Source of the DNA: Dichotomocladium elegans
Lineage: Eukaryota > Mucoromycota > Mucoromycetes > Mucorales > Lichtheimiaceae
Length of the DNA: 64,000 nt
Assembly (NCBI GenBank): GCA_025716815.1
Contig: JAIXMN010000023.1
Span: 124,001-188,000 of the forward strand
Direction: 5' to 3'
Shown: piece after piece, positions 1 through 10,910 of the stretch
How positions within the stretch are numbered: the stretch's first letter is position 1
Layout of the letters: each line of letters opens with the position of its first letter
Program-made: the position numbers and the translations under genes
Notes under the pieces: model-generated
What the model was told of the DNA's origin: nothing
What the model saw: the letters and a program-made list of their open reading frames with translations, nothing else
The model's database searches: none

Positions 1-927
<927 letters not shown>

Positions 928-1207
928 GTGTCTCTACATAGCAACTTTGCTTCCTCTCTAATCTTTTGAATTTTTTTTTTTGTGTCTGGAAGCCCAGTGT
1001 TGGAAGTAATATAGTAAAAAAAAAAAAGGAACGATTGAAAATAGAGAAGTACTCCATGAGAGAAAGAAGTACACAGCAGATAACCAGCTTATGGTATTGA
1101 TGAAGAAGATGAAATCGTCAATGCCGCATATCTCATAAAAGTGGTCACACTATTTCCCGAGGGGAGCTGCACACTTGGTATCGAAGACTTCCCTGTCAGC
1201 AGTGTCC

Positions 1208-4200
1208 ATGCTGCTACCGCGTATTGCAGTTTTCCGCCCCGTTACCCGGGGCGTTCCTTCGATACGACGCTGCTGGTACTCGAAGAAAACTACAACTGAA
1301 GTACGAGACCTCCACAAATAACATGCCGGTCGGATCAGCTCACGACTGTTTATAGAAATTAAAAGCAGCTCAGCCCAATCGCAATGTCGACATGCAAGAC
1401 TTCTCGGCTGACTATATTCGCAATTTTAGCATTATCGCACACATTGGTAACCCCACCCTGCTGTCGTTGTGAAATGCACCATTGACATATATCTAGATCA
1501 TGGAAAAAGCACGCTGGCCGATAGGTAATTCACGCCGGAGGATAGAAAAAAAAAGCGTCAATGTGCTTTGGCACTTGGTCTAACAAAAAAAAAATGGCAC
1601 GGGAGACCAGACTATTAGAATTCACCAATACTATATCTTCATCGGGGTCAAACAAGCAGGTTCTTGATAAGCTCAAAGTTGAAAGAGAAAGAGGAATTAC
1701 AGTCAAGGCCCAGGTAACTTTGGGATTATTATGAGTTTCACAAATCTGGATTTCTAATACGAAATCCTCATTCGATCTACACGACAGACTGTCTCCATGT
1801 TTTACAACTACAAGGGCAAAGATTATTTGCTCAACCTGATCGACACACCCGTATGTTCTGTCTATCTAAAGGAGCTAGTAAACTATGGCGTATCGTACTG
1901 ATCCGTTTTCTAGGGACATGTTGACTTCAGCTACGAGGTTTCACGTTCCCTGGCCGCTTGTCAGGGAACACTGCTGCTCGTTGATGCTGCGCAAGGCATT
2001 CAAGCACAAACCGTTGCGAATTTCTATCTCGCTTTTGGCGAAGGACTCGAGATTATCCCGGTCTTGAACAAGGCAGAGAGTGCATTTGTCTACTAAAGAT
2101 CAACATTAACAAGCTGACCTATCTTTTTTTTTTCTTCTTTCAAGGTGGATCTCCCAGCCGCCGATTCAGAACGAACGGCCCAACAGATCAGGAGCGCTTT
2201 TGAACTAGATACATCATCGATTGTGAAGGCATGTATGGCAATGGCTGCTTTCTACACGGCTCTGAATTGACTCGATGTGCAAATTTAGATATCTGCAAAG
2301 ACCGGACTGAATATCGACCAGGTGCTTCCCAGCGTTATCGAAAGGATACCACCGTAAGGGCCCCCTCCCGAGCGGCCATTTTCAGATCGCGTACTCATGC
2401 ACTAGATGGAGTATATAGACCGTCAGGTTCCGTAGATAGACCTTTGCGAGCATTACTTTTTGATTCTTGGTACGACCAATATGTCGGCGTAGTTTGTATG
2501 GTTGCTATTGTTGATGGCAAGATCCGTAAAGGTAACGATATACCCTACATGTAATAGGCAGGTTCTTATGTATTTGGTCACATAGGCGATAGGATTACGT
2601 CAATCCATTCAGAATCAAAATATGAAGTTACCGAGGTAAAAGTCGTAGTAACACGTATACATGACACCTAACTTTTTGACACGTGTAAAAATAAGGTTGG
2701 GATAATGCATCCCGAACAAGTCTCGACAGGATACCTGTAAGAATACGATTCCACCGCCCACAACGTATTGCTAACACTGTATTAAAAGCCACGCGGGACA
2801 AGTTGGATATGTCATCTGCGGAATGAAAACAGCTACTGAGGCACATGTCGGTGACGCTTTTCACCACCTAGGGAAAAAGGTTGAACCTCTACCAGGATTT
2901 CAACCTGCACAGTCGATGGTATTCGCCGGCATATTTCCTGTTGACACGAATGACTTCCGCCGACTGGACGAATCTGTCACCAAGCTGACTCTCAACGATG
3001 CAAGTGTCACTGTACATAAAGAGACCAGGTAGGACGCACATTTTCATTGCAGGTTTATGAAATTTCTCACGATCATCAAAATCTAGCCATGCACTGGGCC
3101 AAGGCTGGCGCCTTGGTTTCCTCGGCACGCTGCACATGGATGTATTCCGCCAACGATTAGAGAATGTAACCTGCTGTTACATCATGTATTTCGATTATAA
3201 AACGCCTAACACCGACCTTGATAGGAATATGACGCGAACATTATTGTGACTCAACCGACGGTGCCTTACCGCGGTGCGTATGCTGTATAACAATATGTCA
3301 CTTGCAACATTCTCATGCTAGTTTTTCATCAGTCGTTTATCGTGACCGGACGGCGAAGCTTGTTCGCAATCCAGCCGATTTCCCAGATTCAGAGGAACGT
3401 TCGTTGAAGGTAGCGAAGTTGGAGGAGCCAATGGTCTTGGCAACGATGATTTTCCCTGAGGTATTCAGTAAAGAGGTTCTACATTATATAAGGTGTATTT
3501 ACATTGTTGCTTTAGGATTACATGGGACGGATGATAGAGTTATGTGGTGTAAGTTTGTTTCAATATGGTTGGAGTTACTTTTGATCTGATCATTTATTTC
3601 TGCAGAGTCGCAGAGGAGAACAAGTCGATTACGTTTTTGTCGATGAAACGAGAGTGATGATGAAATACCGCATGCCTTTGGCTGAGATTGTCACTGATTT
3701 CTACGATCAGCTCAAGAGCTGCTCATCTGGCTATGCAAGCTTCGACTATGAAGAAGCAGGTTACGAGGAAAGCGACCTTGTCAAGGTGAGGATGATGCAA
3801 TGAACATGGGAAGACGCTTAACTCAGTGTGCTTGTAGATGACAGTGCTGTTGAACCACAAACCTGTTGATGCACTCTCTGTCATTCTTCACCGCTCTCAA
3901 GTCGAAGTGGTTGGTCGCGATTGGGTTAAGCGCTTGAAAGGAGTCATCCAAAAGCAGCTTTTTGAGATTGTTATCCAGACTGCTGTTGGATCGAAGATTG
4001 TTGCCAGAGAGACGTAAGCAAACAGGCAATGGAATCACTGCCATTTCCCTTCACATTTTCTAACTTCTTTCTTGTACCAGAATCCCTGCTCTTCGGAAGA
4101 ACGTTACTGCAAAATGCGTAGGTTTATCTCTTTTTGGAGAGGGAAAGAAAAAGACTCAACTAACACATGTACAAACGTATAGTATGGCGGTGATGTTTCT

Positions 4201-4317
4201 CGAAAGATGAAGCTCTTACAAAAGCAAAAGGAGGGGAAAAAGCGAATGAAAATGATAGGCAATGTGGAAATCCCACAAAAGGCATTTTACGACTTCCTTG
4301 ATAAAAAAGCATCCTAG
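1208..4317 (+). CDS. GUF1: Mitochondrial translation factor GUF1 (EF4/LepA-type GTPase)
   Basis: GUF1 is a ribosome-bound GTPase of mitochondria that supports protein synthesis under stress. I start it at ATG 1208 because the first 31 codons ([15 protein letters not shown]...) are rich in Arg and hydrophobic residues like a matrix-targeting peptide, and they splice in phase (1301-1355) to the conserved body. Roughly 16 exons follow. Visible motifs are the P-loop DHGKST, the switch I region ERERGIT, DTPGH, the NKVD specificity motif and ISAKTG. The LepA C-terminal region ends with [18 protein letters not shown], typical of EF4. Two consecutive introns (2073-2144 and 2229-2288) can only be read in frame with GC donors. 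Family certain, internal splice sites inferred. Confidence 0.93.
2073..2144 (+). other. GC-AG intron in GUF1 (inside the NKVD motif)
   Basis: The exon ends AACAAG and the intron starts GCAGAG; it ends TTTCAAG before GTGGATCTC. Only this junction restores the Asn-Lys-Val-Asp GTP-specificity motif. No GT donor nearby gives an uninterrupted frame. Confidence 0.7.
2229..2288 (+). other. GC-AG intron in GUF1 (before ISAKTG)
   Basis: The exon ends ATTGTGAAG, the intron starts GCATGT and ends AAATTTAG, and the next exon begins with codons for ISAKTG. Phase 0 on both sides gives IVKISAKTG as in other GUF1 proteins. A GT donor six bases upstream (GTGAAG) is the alternative and would delete two residues. 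Confidence 0.55.
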
Positions 4318-4712
4318 AAAGCTCGTCCAACATTCCGCTCTTATGCTTTTGAACTGTCCGAACCAGTAAAGAAGGGTCTTCAAAGTAAAAGCCTAGATGA
4401 CACAGTACCAGCAAATGATATGTATGCCCACAAGAAGCAATCTGTACAGTTGAATTAATAGGTTCATAACAAAGTATTTACGTTCTCATATTCGTTGTTG
4501 TGTGCATTATGGCCGGCAACATGGTTCAAGGAGAGCTTTTCTTGCCAAAAAATATTATTCGATAATGCATCCTCATTAAACTTTTGGTCGTGCAGTTTTT
4601 TCACTTTCTTGACCGTGATCGAAACTTCCTCCACAGGTGGCAAGAGATTCATTACTGCAGACAAGGACAGCTAGAAGGTCTCATCTACCACGAGTCATCA
4701 AATTTAGCAGTG
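4318..4712. other. Intergenic, GUF1 to HMA-domain gene
   Basis: About 395 bases with no convincing coding exon. It holds the 3' region of GUF1 and the upstream region of the next gene. An in-frame extension of the next ORF back to 4584 exists but reads as charged, low-conservation sequence. Confidence 0.5.
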
Positions 4713-5279
4713 ATGAGACGCATGGATCAGCTGCTACAGATCGCGATGGCCTTGTTATCCTCGTCATGCTGCATTATACAACTTGGCTTGAATTTGTTCT
4801 CGTTCTCTTGCGCTGGTTTTGCGATTTTCACCCGGCATCGTTCGTGGTTAACCGCTCTGACTCTGGCTTTGACAACAGCAAACGTATACCGACTTGGCGT
4901 GCGTCGGAACTGGGTCTCCATCGCCATTACGATGCTAATTATAGCGTCGCCCGAGATTGTACAGTGGTTTAATCTGGCTCATGGGGACATTACTTCTTTT
5001 CCTGGTGATAGTGCCCCAATGGTGACGACTACGGTGCTCCAACTCGAAGGGTTAGGTTGTGTTGCCTGCGCGAACCGGATCAAACATGCATTACAAGCGG
5101 TTGAGTGGGTCAAGGCTGCGAGTGTTTTCTTCGACAATAGCTCTGCGGTTGTGGTACATCATGTTGTGAAGCAGGGTACAAGCAAAAAGGCAGCACAAGG
5201 CCTGATCGAGCTAATTCAGTCCGTGGACCCCAAGTACAATGCTTGGGTTGTTGACGCATCAAACGTGACAAATACCTAA
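4713..5279 (+). CDS. Membrane protein with vicinal cysteines and a C-terminal HMA (heavy-metal-associated) domain
   Basis: A single-exon protein of about 188 residues. I chose ATG 4713 (MRRMDQLLQ) over an in-frame start at 4584 because the first transmembrane helix follows directly. There are three predicted membrane segments. The first carries an adjacent Cys pair (LLSSSCCIIQ) and a later Cys (SFSCAGF); the second is around TALTLALTTANVY; the third is around VSIAITMLIIAS. The C-terminal ~75 residues form a ferredoxin-like HMA domain with the metal-binding motif GCVACA. The order (Cys-pair helix bundle, then a CxxC domain) recalls bacterial mercury importers MerT and MerP joined in one chain. 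That comparison is inference; the sequence supports only a metal-handling membrane protein. Its substrate and cellular membrane are unknown. Confidence 0.75.
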   Translation: MRRMDQLLQIAMALLSSSCCIIQLGLNLFSFSCAGFAIFTRHRSWLTALTLALTTANVYRLGVRRNWVSIAITMLIIASPEIVQWFNLAHGDITSFPGDSAPMVTTTVLQLEGLGCVACANRIKHALQAVEWVKAASVFFDNSSAVVVHHVVKQGTSKKAAQGLIELIQSVDPKYNAWVVDASNVTNT

Positions 5280-5297
5280 ATATGCCATTAGGTCGGA

Positions 5298-5307
5298 GGC
5301 ACGTGCC
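5298..5307. promoter_or_regulatory. Palindromic E-box GGCACGTGCC
   Basis: A perfect 10-bp palindrome centred on CACGTG, the core site of bHLH factors such as Cbf1. It lies 19 bases after the HMA-protein stop and about 300 bases upstream of the SH3-protein ATG, so it could serve the latter promoter. Function is not shown. Confidence 0.25.
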
Positions 5308-5600
5308 TATAGACAGTGTAAAGAATTACTCCTTTTTTTTTTAACAAATCGAATGGTTGCTCGATTTACAGTTATCGTGCTACTTTGTGCCCATTGTGGA
5401 GTGGGTCACTTTGTCCTATATGAGTTGTGCTACGCAGATCCCAAGGAAACATCACCCTCTCTCCCGCTAACTCCCACTCCTTTTTTTTTTTGTCGGTTTC
5501 ATTCTTCTCTCTTCTCTTTCGCTCTTTCTCTCTTTTTTCTTTTCTCTTCTAACTCTTTAACCTTCGTCCGCCTTTGGACCCCATACCGCTCCCTTGAAAC
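5308..5600. other. Intergenic, pyrimidine-rich promoter region of the SH3 protein gene
   Basis: No coding exon seen. From about 5478 to 5560 the + strand is almost pure C/T, a feature common just upstream of fungal start codons. Confidence 0.4.
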
Positions 5601-6698
5601 ATGATCCCATGCCGCTCATTTCTCGCCGTCTTGCTGCTGTTCATCATATCGACCACCATCGCTGCCACTAGTGTAGACCACGCTCTACTGTTCGAACGGG
5701 CAGAGCCCGGCGGTAATTGGATAGAATAGTCAACATGCATCTGCTTTACTAAGATCAATGCTATCCTTTTTATTGGGGGGTGCTGTTAACATATTAATGA
5801 AGAAGTTGACTCGGCAACAACAACGACCAGCAGGAAATCGTCACCTTCAGTCGAACCTCACGCCACTACCAGCACAAAGCAAGCGCCAACGGCTGCAAGA
5901 TCAGCCTCGTCCGGAAGTAAGGCAGCATTATCCACCAATAGAGCATCCTCTGCAGGAGCGAGTAGGTCTGCCGGTAACGACTACTCGCAGCGTCGCATAA
6001 GTACCTTATCGGCCTCAGCCGTTCGATCTACTTCTGCTGTTTCCTCCACACCGACCGCGTCAAGCCAGCTCACCGGAAACAGCGCATCTCCACTCTCGGT
6101 GGGTGCAATCGTAGGTATTGCAGTCGGTGGAGTCGTCCTGCTCGGCATGATTGCAGCGTTACTGGCCACTCGCCGACGCAAAAGACGGGAGCAGCTTTAC
6201 AAGACTAGGATGATGAAGCCCGACCCGTTCACGATGGGATTCGGCAGTCATGATCCCCCTCCTCCTCCTCTCAAAGTCTCTTCTCCTCATGTTGCATTTA
6301 ACATGGCACCACCCACACCCATGGTCCAGATGGCGTCTCCTATAGCCTCCCCTTCTCCTTCTCTACCGCCAACGTCGCCTCCTAGTACCTCTGCAACCAC
6401 GACGACAACAACAACGCTTGCTCCTAGTCCTGGCACCAATCGTTCCATTGGCATCTTTACCGTCGTATCGACGTACACACCTACTCTTAGCGACGAACTC
6501 GACATTCAGGCTGGCGATAAGGTTGAAATCTTTATCGAATACGATGATGGATGGTGTCAGGGCGTCAATTTGTCCCGCGGGGCGGTGAAGGGTGTATTCC
6601 CCAAGCACTGTGTGGATTACTACCAAAAGCAGCATTTACCCGATAGCACGAAGCGAGTCAGCTCCATGTACATGTCCCAGACATCATATTACATGTAG
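5601..6698 (+). CDS. Secretory single-pass membrane protein with Ser/Thr-rich ectodomain and cytoplasmic SH3 domain
   Basis: Two exons, 5601-5712 and 5803-6698, join in phase 1 to give about 335 residues. Order: an N-terminal signal peptide (MIPCRSFLAVLLLFIISTT, then AAT); a Ser/Thr/Ala-rich stretch of about 135 residues likely to be O-glycosylated; one transmembrane helix (VGAIVGIAVGGVVLLGMIAALLA) followed by the stop-transfer run RRRKRRE; a Pro-rich linker with PPPPPL and a Thr run; then a C-terminal SH3 domain (ALYDYTP-like VVSTYTP, DELDIQAGD, DDGWCQG, GVFPKHCVDYY). The layout resembles fungal Fus1-type and wall-sensor proteins that link the cell surface to cortical signalling or polarity proteins. 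The partner is unknown. The domain calls are firm; the role is inferred. Confidence 0.88.
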
Positions 6699-7059
6699 TC
6701 GTTGCTTTCTGTCGTTTGCTGTTGTTGTGATAGGAACCAAAAAAAAAGCAAAACCTTCATTCTTCATTTGTATTTACCCGCTCTTTTAATCTATTTCCTT
6801 CTTCTTTCAAGACCTCCCCTCTCAGTTTTCCCATGCTGTCTTTGTCATATACATATATACATATAAATTCCTTTTCCATTACGTACAACGGTTCACAGGC
6901 AGGAACTCAGATTCTAAAGCACCGTATACTGTACGTAAAACCAAGTCACTCAGGAGTGTATATTTTCATAGGAGTATATCAACCTCAGAGGACATACAGA
7001 GCATAGGAGAAAAGAGGGTGGATCATATTTTTTTTATAGCATATGATTTAAGTTTGCTA
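6699..7059. other. Intergenic between convergent genes
   Basis: The 3' flanks of the SH3-protein gene (+) and the seven-helix gene (-). AT-rich, with a short TATACATATATACATATA stretch near 6850. No gene seen. Confidence 0.5.
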
Positions 7060-8665
7060 TCAGGGGACATTGGTCAACGACCTACGACTGCTATGAGATT
7101 GTTGCTCCTCGCTCGATGTCGTAGACGCTTGGTCATCAGTGACCATCTTGAATCGTGTGTTCGCGTATCCGTATTGATGGACACCTTCCAGGCCACTGTG
7201 AATGATAGGAATCATTCCGATCGCGGTCCCAGCCATGTTTTTTTCATGTTTCTCAAACTCAGTGCCCAAATATCCCTTGCCCTGTTTTGTTTGCTCGGTG
7301 GAGTCAGTGAGGTCACCCGCAATGTAGTCGTCCACGTGGATGTTATGAATATCATTTTGGCGTCGGGAGCACGGGTCGTCGAATCTATCACCAGTCCCAC
7401 GACGCTCTTCGTGCGATTGGTCATTGTTCTTGGCAGCATAGGATTGGTCTTTGTTCGTTTTACCGACCGGACTACTAGTGACCTACGTATTTAAAAGAAA
7501 AAAAAATATGAGGGGATACTTTTTCCTTTGTATTGTATTCTTTTTTTTTTTGGTACGCGTAAATACCCAGTGAATGGTAGCGACGTTGATGGTGACATCG
7601 ACGGTGCAGCATGTCAGACAGAGAACACCTCGTTCACGACCGTTGAGAATAACAAGGGCGAGGATGTTGGCAAACGAGACGAGCAAGCAGACGGTGGAGG
7701 CTGCGAGGGTTCGGAGCGCGACGTCGTGCAAACGGGATTGCTTCCAGTCGGATTGGACGTTCCTGCCGATTTGCAGCAGGGGCTTGACAAAGAGGATGGT
7801 GAAATAAAGGTTGAATATCTATACCCACCCACCCCCCTAAAAATTGAGCACGTGACCTAATCGTACATGGAAAAAGGGAACACGTACGAAATCGTAAACC
7901 TATGTGGGAGAGGAAGAGCGAGTCGGGCGGGTTAGGCGAAACGTATGCATACATTATTGCAACACGCATACCAGCAATGGGATGCTCGCGATAGGCTGCA
8001 GACCAATGATGCAGTGGCTATTTTCTTGGTCGATTTCTGCAATGTGGAATGCGATCTAAAAACAACGCTCCAGTGTCAATGAAAAAGTAGAAGGGGTGGC
8101 AATCAAATTAGGTACCAAAAGCACGGCAATTGCGCTATATGGGAGCAGAAGGCCGACATGAAGTCGATACGATTTGGTTTTCCATCTCGATTTTCTGACA
8201 GACGATACTACCCATACCTTCTCGATGAGCCTAAAGACAATAAGCACGTATCAGTACCAATGCAGGTAATCTCTTTTTTTTTCACGCGGTGTTGCAATAC
8301 CAGCAGTAAATGATGATTTTTGTGGCGGAATAGAAAATATCGCATGCCAGCTCGGAAAGGTAGCATGATAGTTGATTGCCTTTATGGAGAGGTACGGAAT
8401 GTCAAGATGTGCGGATAGACTTGGGTTGATTTATCTTACCGTTGTTGGTGGTGACAAAGAGCGTTGCAGCGCACGTAAATCCCCATGAAATGATGTATAA
8501 TACCAAGACAAGCCAGCGCGAGTACGTGAGATATTTAAATTGGACATTGTATGTCTTGATGCCGAACAGAATACTCATCACCGTAATCGAAAGCAGAGAA
8601 ACGATTTTTGACGCAAGCTCGCTGCTGTCCGGTTGCGGCGGAGATAATAGAAGCGATAAATCCAT
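7060..8665 (-). CDS. Seven-transmembrane protein, possible receptor (unrecognised family)
   Basis: Six exons on the minus strand, 8440-8665, 8301-8379, 8116-8230, 7972-8055, 7567-7818 and 7060-7482, keep one frame and give 392 residues. Seven hydrophobic segments are seen. TM1 is around ASKIVSLLSITVMSILFG, TM2 around WLVLVLYIISWGF and TM3 around ACDIFYSATKIIIYCW; a basic loop KSRWKTKSYR follows TM3. TM4 is around LHVGLLLPYSAIAVL, TM5 around IGLQPIASIPLLIF, TM6 around LAASTVCLLVSFANILAL and TM7 around TVDVTINVATIHW. A hydrophilic Ser/Gln/Asp-rich tail of about 140 residues ends the protein. There is no signal peptide. A short N-terminus, basic loops and a long C-terminal tail fit a GPCR-like topology, but I do not recognise a named receptor class. 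A transporter or other 7TM protein remains possible. Confidence 0.8.
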
Positions 8666-9905
8666 GCGATGAAATAAAAGTGCTGGATATTATGGGTATA
8701 CAAGAATGATAAAGTAGAAGAAGAAAAGAAAGAAGACGAGAGGAGTATAGAAAGAATCTACGAATGTTTGTAGAGCCACTTGTCATACATTCGGAGCAAC
8801 CATCATGCTTGTTGATCTATTAGTAGAACATGAAGATACGCTTTTGTAAACCTGTTCTGCATTTTTATACTTCTCCCCTTAACCAGTTCGGCAATGTTCC
8901 TTCTTGCTCACAGTGGTTAAAGTTCGTAATAGAGATAACTGTATTTATAATGCACGTCGAAGCTGCTTTATATACGGCTTATTACTCAAAGGCCATGCGG
9001 ACGTGCTACCATTGCTGCATGTATGGCCACTGCGGACAAAAAAAAAGATGAGCACTCAGGACTTTGGTGATGAATTCAATTAGGTAGCTACTATCGTTTG
9101 CTACTTCCGGTGTTCCGGTTACACTTTTGACTTTATAATGCATAGACCTGTCTTTTTTTTCTTGACGCTGTGCGTCAGGTAGGTCTCTTTAATCCACTCA
9201 CCCCCTTTACTATCACCAACTGTCTTTTCCCCCCTCTTTTTATCATTAATGAATATAGAGAGAGACATGCTCGAAGGTGATGCATTCGAGTAAATGTTAA
9301 GCTTGAAGTAACCAATTGTTTCGCAAAAAAAGAAACTAGGCATCAGCAATAGGTGTCAGCCGGCCGGCCGGCCACGTGCTACACTCAATGAAGCACGGTG
9401 TCCACAGTTGCGTGCGTAGGCATCTGAGAGGGAGGTACAGCACCGCCACTGCAAGCAATTCTGAAGTCTTTGGCCGTGCGGAATATTGTTTTCTTCTCCT
9501 TCTCCCTTCACTCCCTCTCTCCTTTGTTTTTCACATGAACTTTGCGAAATAGGAGATGCACCACGTCGCACCGAATATACGGAATCGCAGGACGGCAAAT
9601 CAGATATTGCATATGTCTACAGAAAACGACATTGCACAAAATTTTTCGCAGGCCCATCTCCCTATAATGATGCGCCAGCGTTTTCGAGTCTGGCTATATT
9701 TTCTCCCTCGAAACTTCACTCAACATTCTGAGATGGGCCGTCTGTTTGCTTGACTTGATTGACAGGATCATGCTGCCGAGCGTGTCAATCCCGAATTTAT
9801 GGATTATCCTATCCGCGAGAGAGGACGCTATCTCCAATCTGCTTGCTCCCTTGTATAATATATCTTGCAATATAAGTAGGGCCTTTTGTGACCAAGGCAA
9901 AGATT
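8666..9905. other. Intergenic region between divergent sequence blocks
   Basis: About 1.2 kb with no exon I can defend. It includes the promoter side of the seven-helix gene, scattered stop codons in all frames and a (GGCC)n palindromic block next to an E-box near 9360. Short ORFs here lack domains and codon pattern. Confidence 0.5.
9358..9378. repeat. Tandem GGCC palindrome abutting a CACGTG box
   Basis: A GC-only run of alternating GGCC units (about 9358-9372) is directly followed by CACGTG at 9373-9378, in an otherwise AT-richer region. It could be a CpG-rich promoter element or simple repeat. No gene start is apparent within 500 bases. Confidence 0.3.
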
Positions 9906-9909
9906 AGAC

Positions 9910-10450
9910 ATCTAACCTGATGTTTGGATGTGCATCGCCTGTAACAAATATAGGAATCTATGTCGGTTCAATACAGAGATGAACGGTCGCATGATGAGGA
10001 TATCCCTGATAGCATCTTTAAGGAACCTTGGAACCAAGGGGTCATTCACGAGTACCCCAATGAAGAAGGAAAGGGTGTTATTTGGGAATGCGATAGTGAG
10101 AACCATCCCCTTGTCCTAAAGCAACTGTGCCTGGAATTGAGGAACTACGTAAACTCATTCCAAAAAGACGGGCCTCTTGATTTCCGAAAAACGAATGCGA
10201 CGTTTTCAAGAAAAAGGGGCTCGATTCCACACTGTAGCCACGCAAAGTGATTGCGAAGATCCAAGAGTGTCTTGACTGGGTACAGGTATGCCATTGATTT
10301 TAATGTTTCCCTTGTCAGCCTGAGTTCATGTCAACATGAAACGCAGAAGGGGCACAGTCCAAGGAAAAAAAGCTTTGCCGTGGTTCCAGTACCCAAGGCA
10401 TAAAAGAGGGGATGGAAATTGCAATAAGAAGATGGATCGGTATGGGCACA
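9910..10450 (+). mobile_element. Degenerate fragment of a Tc1/mariner-type DNA transposon
   Basis: The reading frame from 9960 contains DIPDSIFKE and HPLVLKQLCLEL, matching DPDSIFKK and PSIVLEQLMRAL in the larger relic at 56.5-57.6 kb. Nucleotide matches continue: a GCGAAGATCCAAGAGTG stretch near 10251, and near 10320-10350 a block corresponding to the region around 57030-57060. Frames are broken by stops and indels, the spacing is shorter, and the catalytic DDE end is missing. It is a non-functional 5' and middle fragment of the same family. Terminal repeats are not visible. Confidence 0.6.
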
Positions 10451-10910
10451 GGAACAGACATTATTTGGTAATTATACTAGGTCTTCGCAGTGAAAATCTT
10501 TTTAAGTAAGAGGAATTAAAGGCTGCACAACGACCCAGAGTTCTTCGCTCATCATCTACCTTAAAATGGCATTAATGATCCACAGTCTGCGATCCTAAGT
10601 TGCGTGTAGAACTTGCGCGCTATGTGTCGTTTGTCATCATCTTATTCTAAGAACACGTGCCAGCTCTCCTAAAGAGAGGCATCCGATAAATGCTCCATCA
10701 GGCCGGTCGATACTTTATATCTTACAATGACAAAAATCGCTAGCACCCATTGTCATTCTTTCAATAATACCGTATTAAGCTGGGGGAAAATCATCACTGC
10801 GTTAGAATGTCGGAGTAGAAAATTCGCCATGCTTTAATGCGACATTCCCTTATTTGTTGCAATACACTCCGTTCTTTTTTTCGCTTTAAGGCAACCCCAG
10901 TCAATGGTTC
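10451..10910. other. Intergenic, upstream of the SVOP-like transporter
   Basis: No exon, repeat or RNA gene seen. The last 40 bases before the ATG are pyrimidine-rich. Confidence 0.4.

Noticed and set aside
4584..4712. Longer N-terminus for the HMA membrane protein
   Set aside because: The added 43 residues are charged and unrelated to the membrane part; ATG 4713 is better placed for the first helix.
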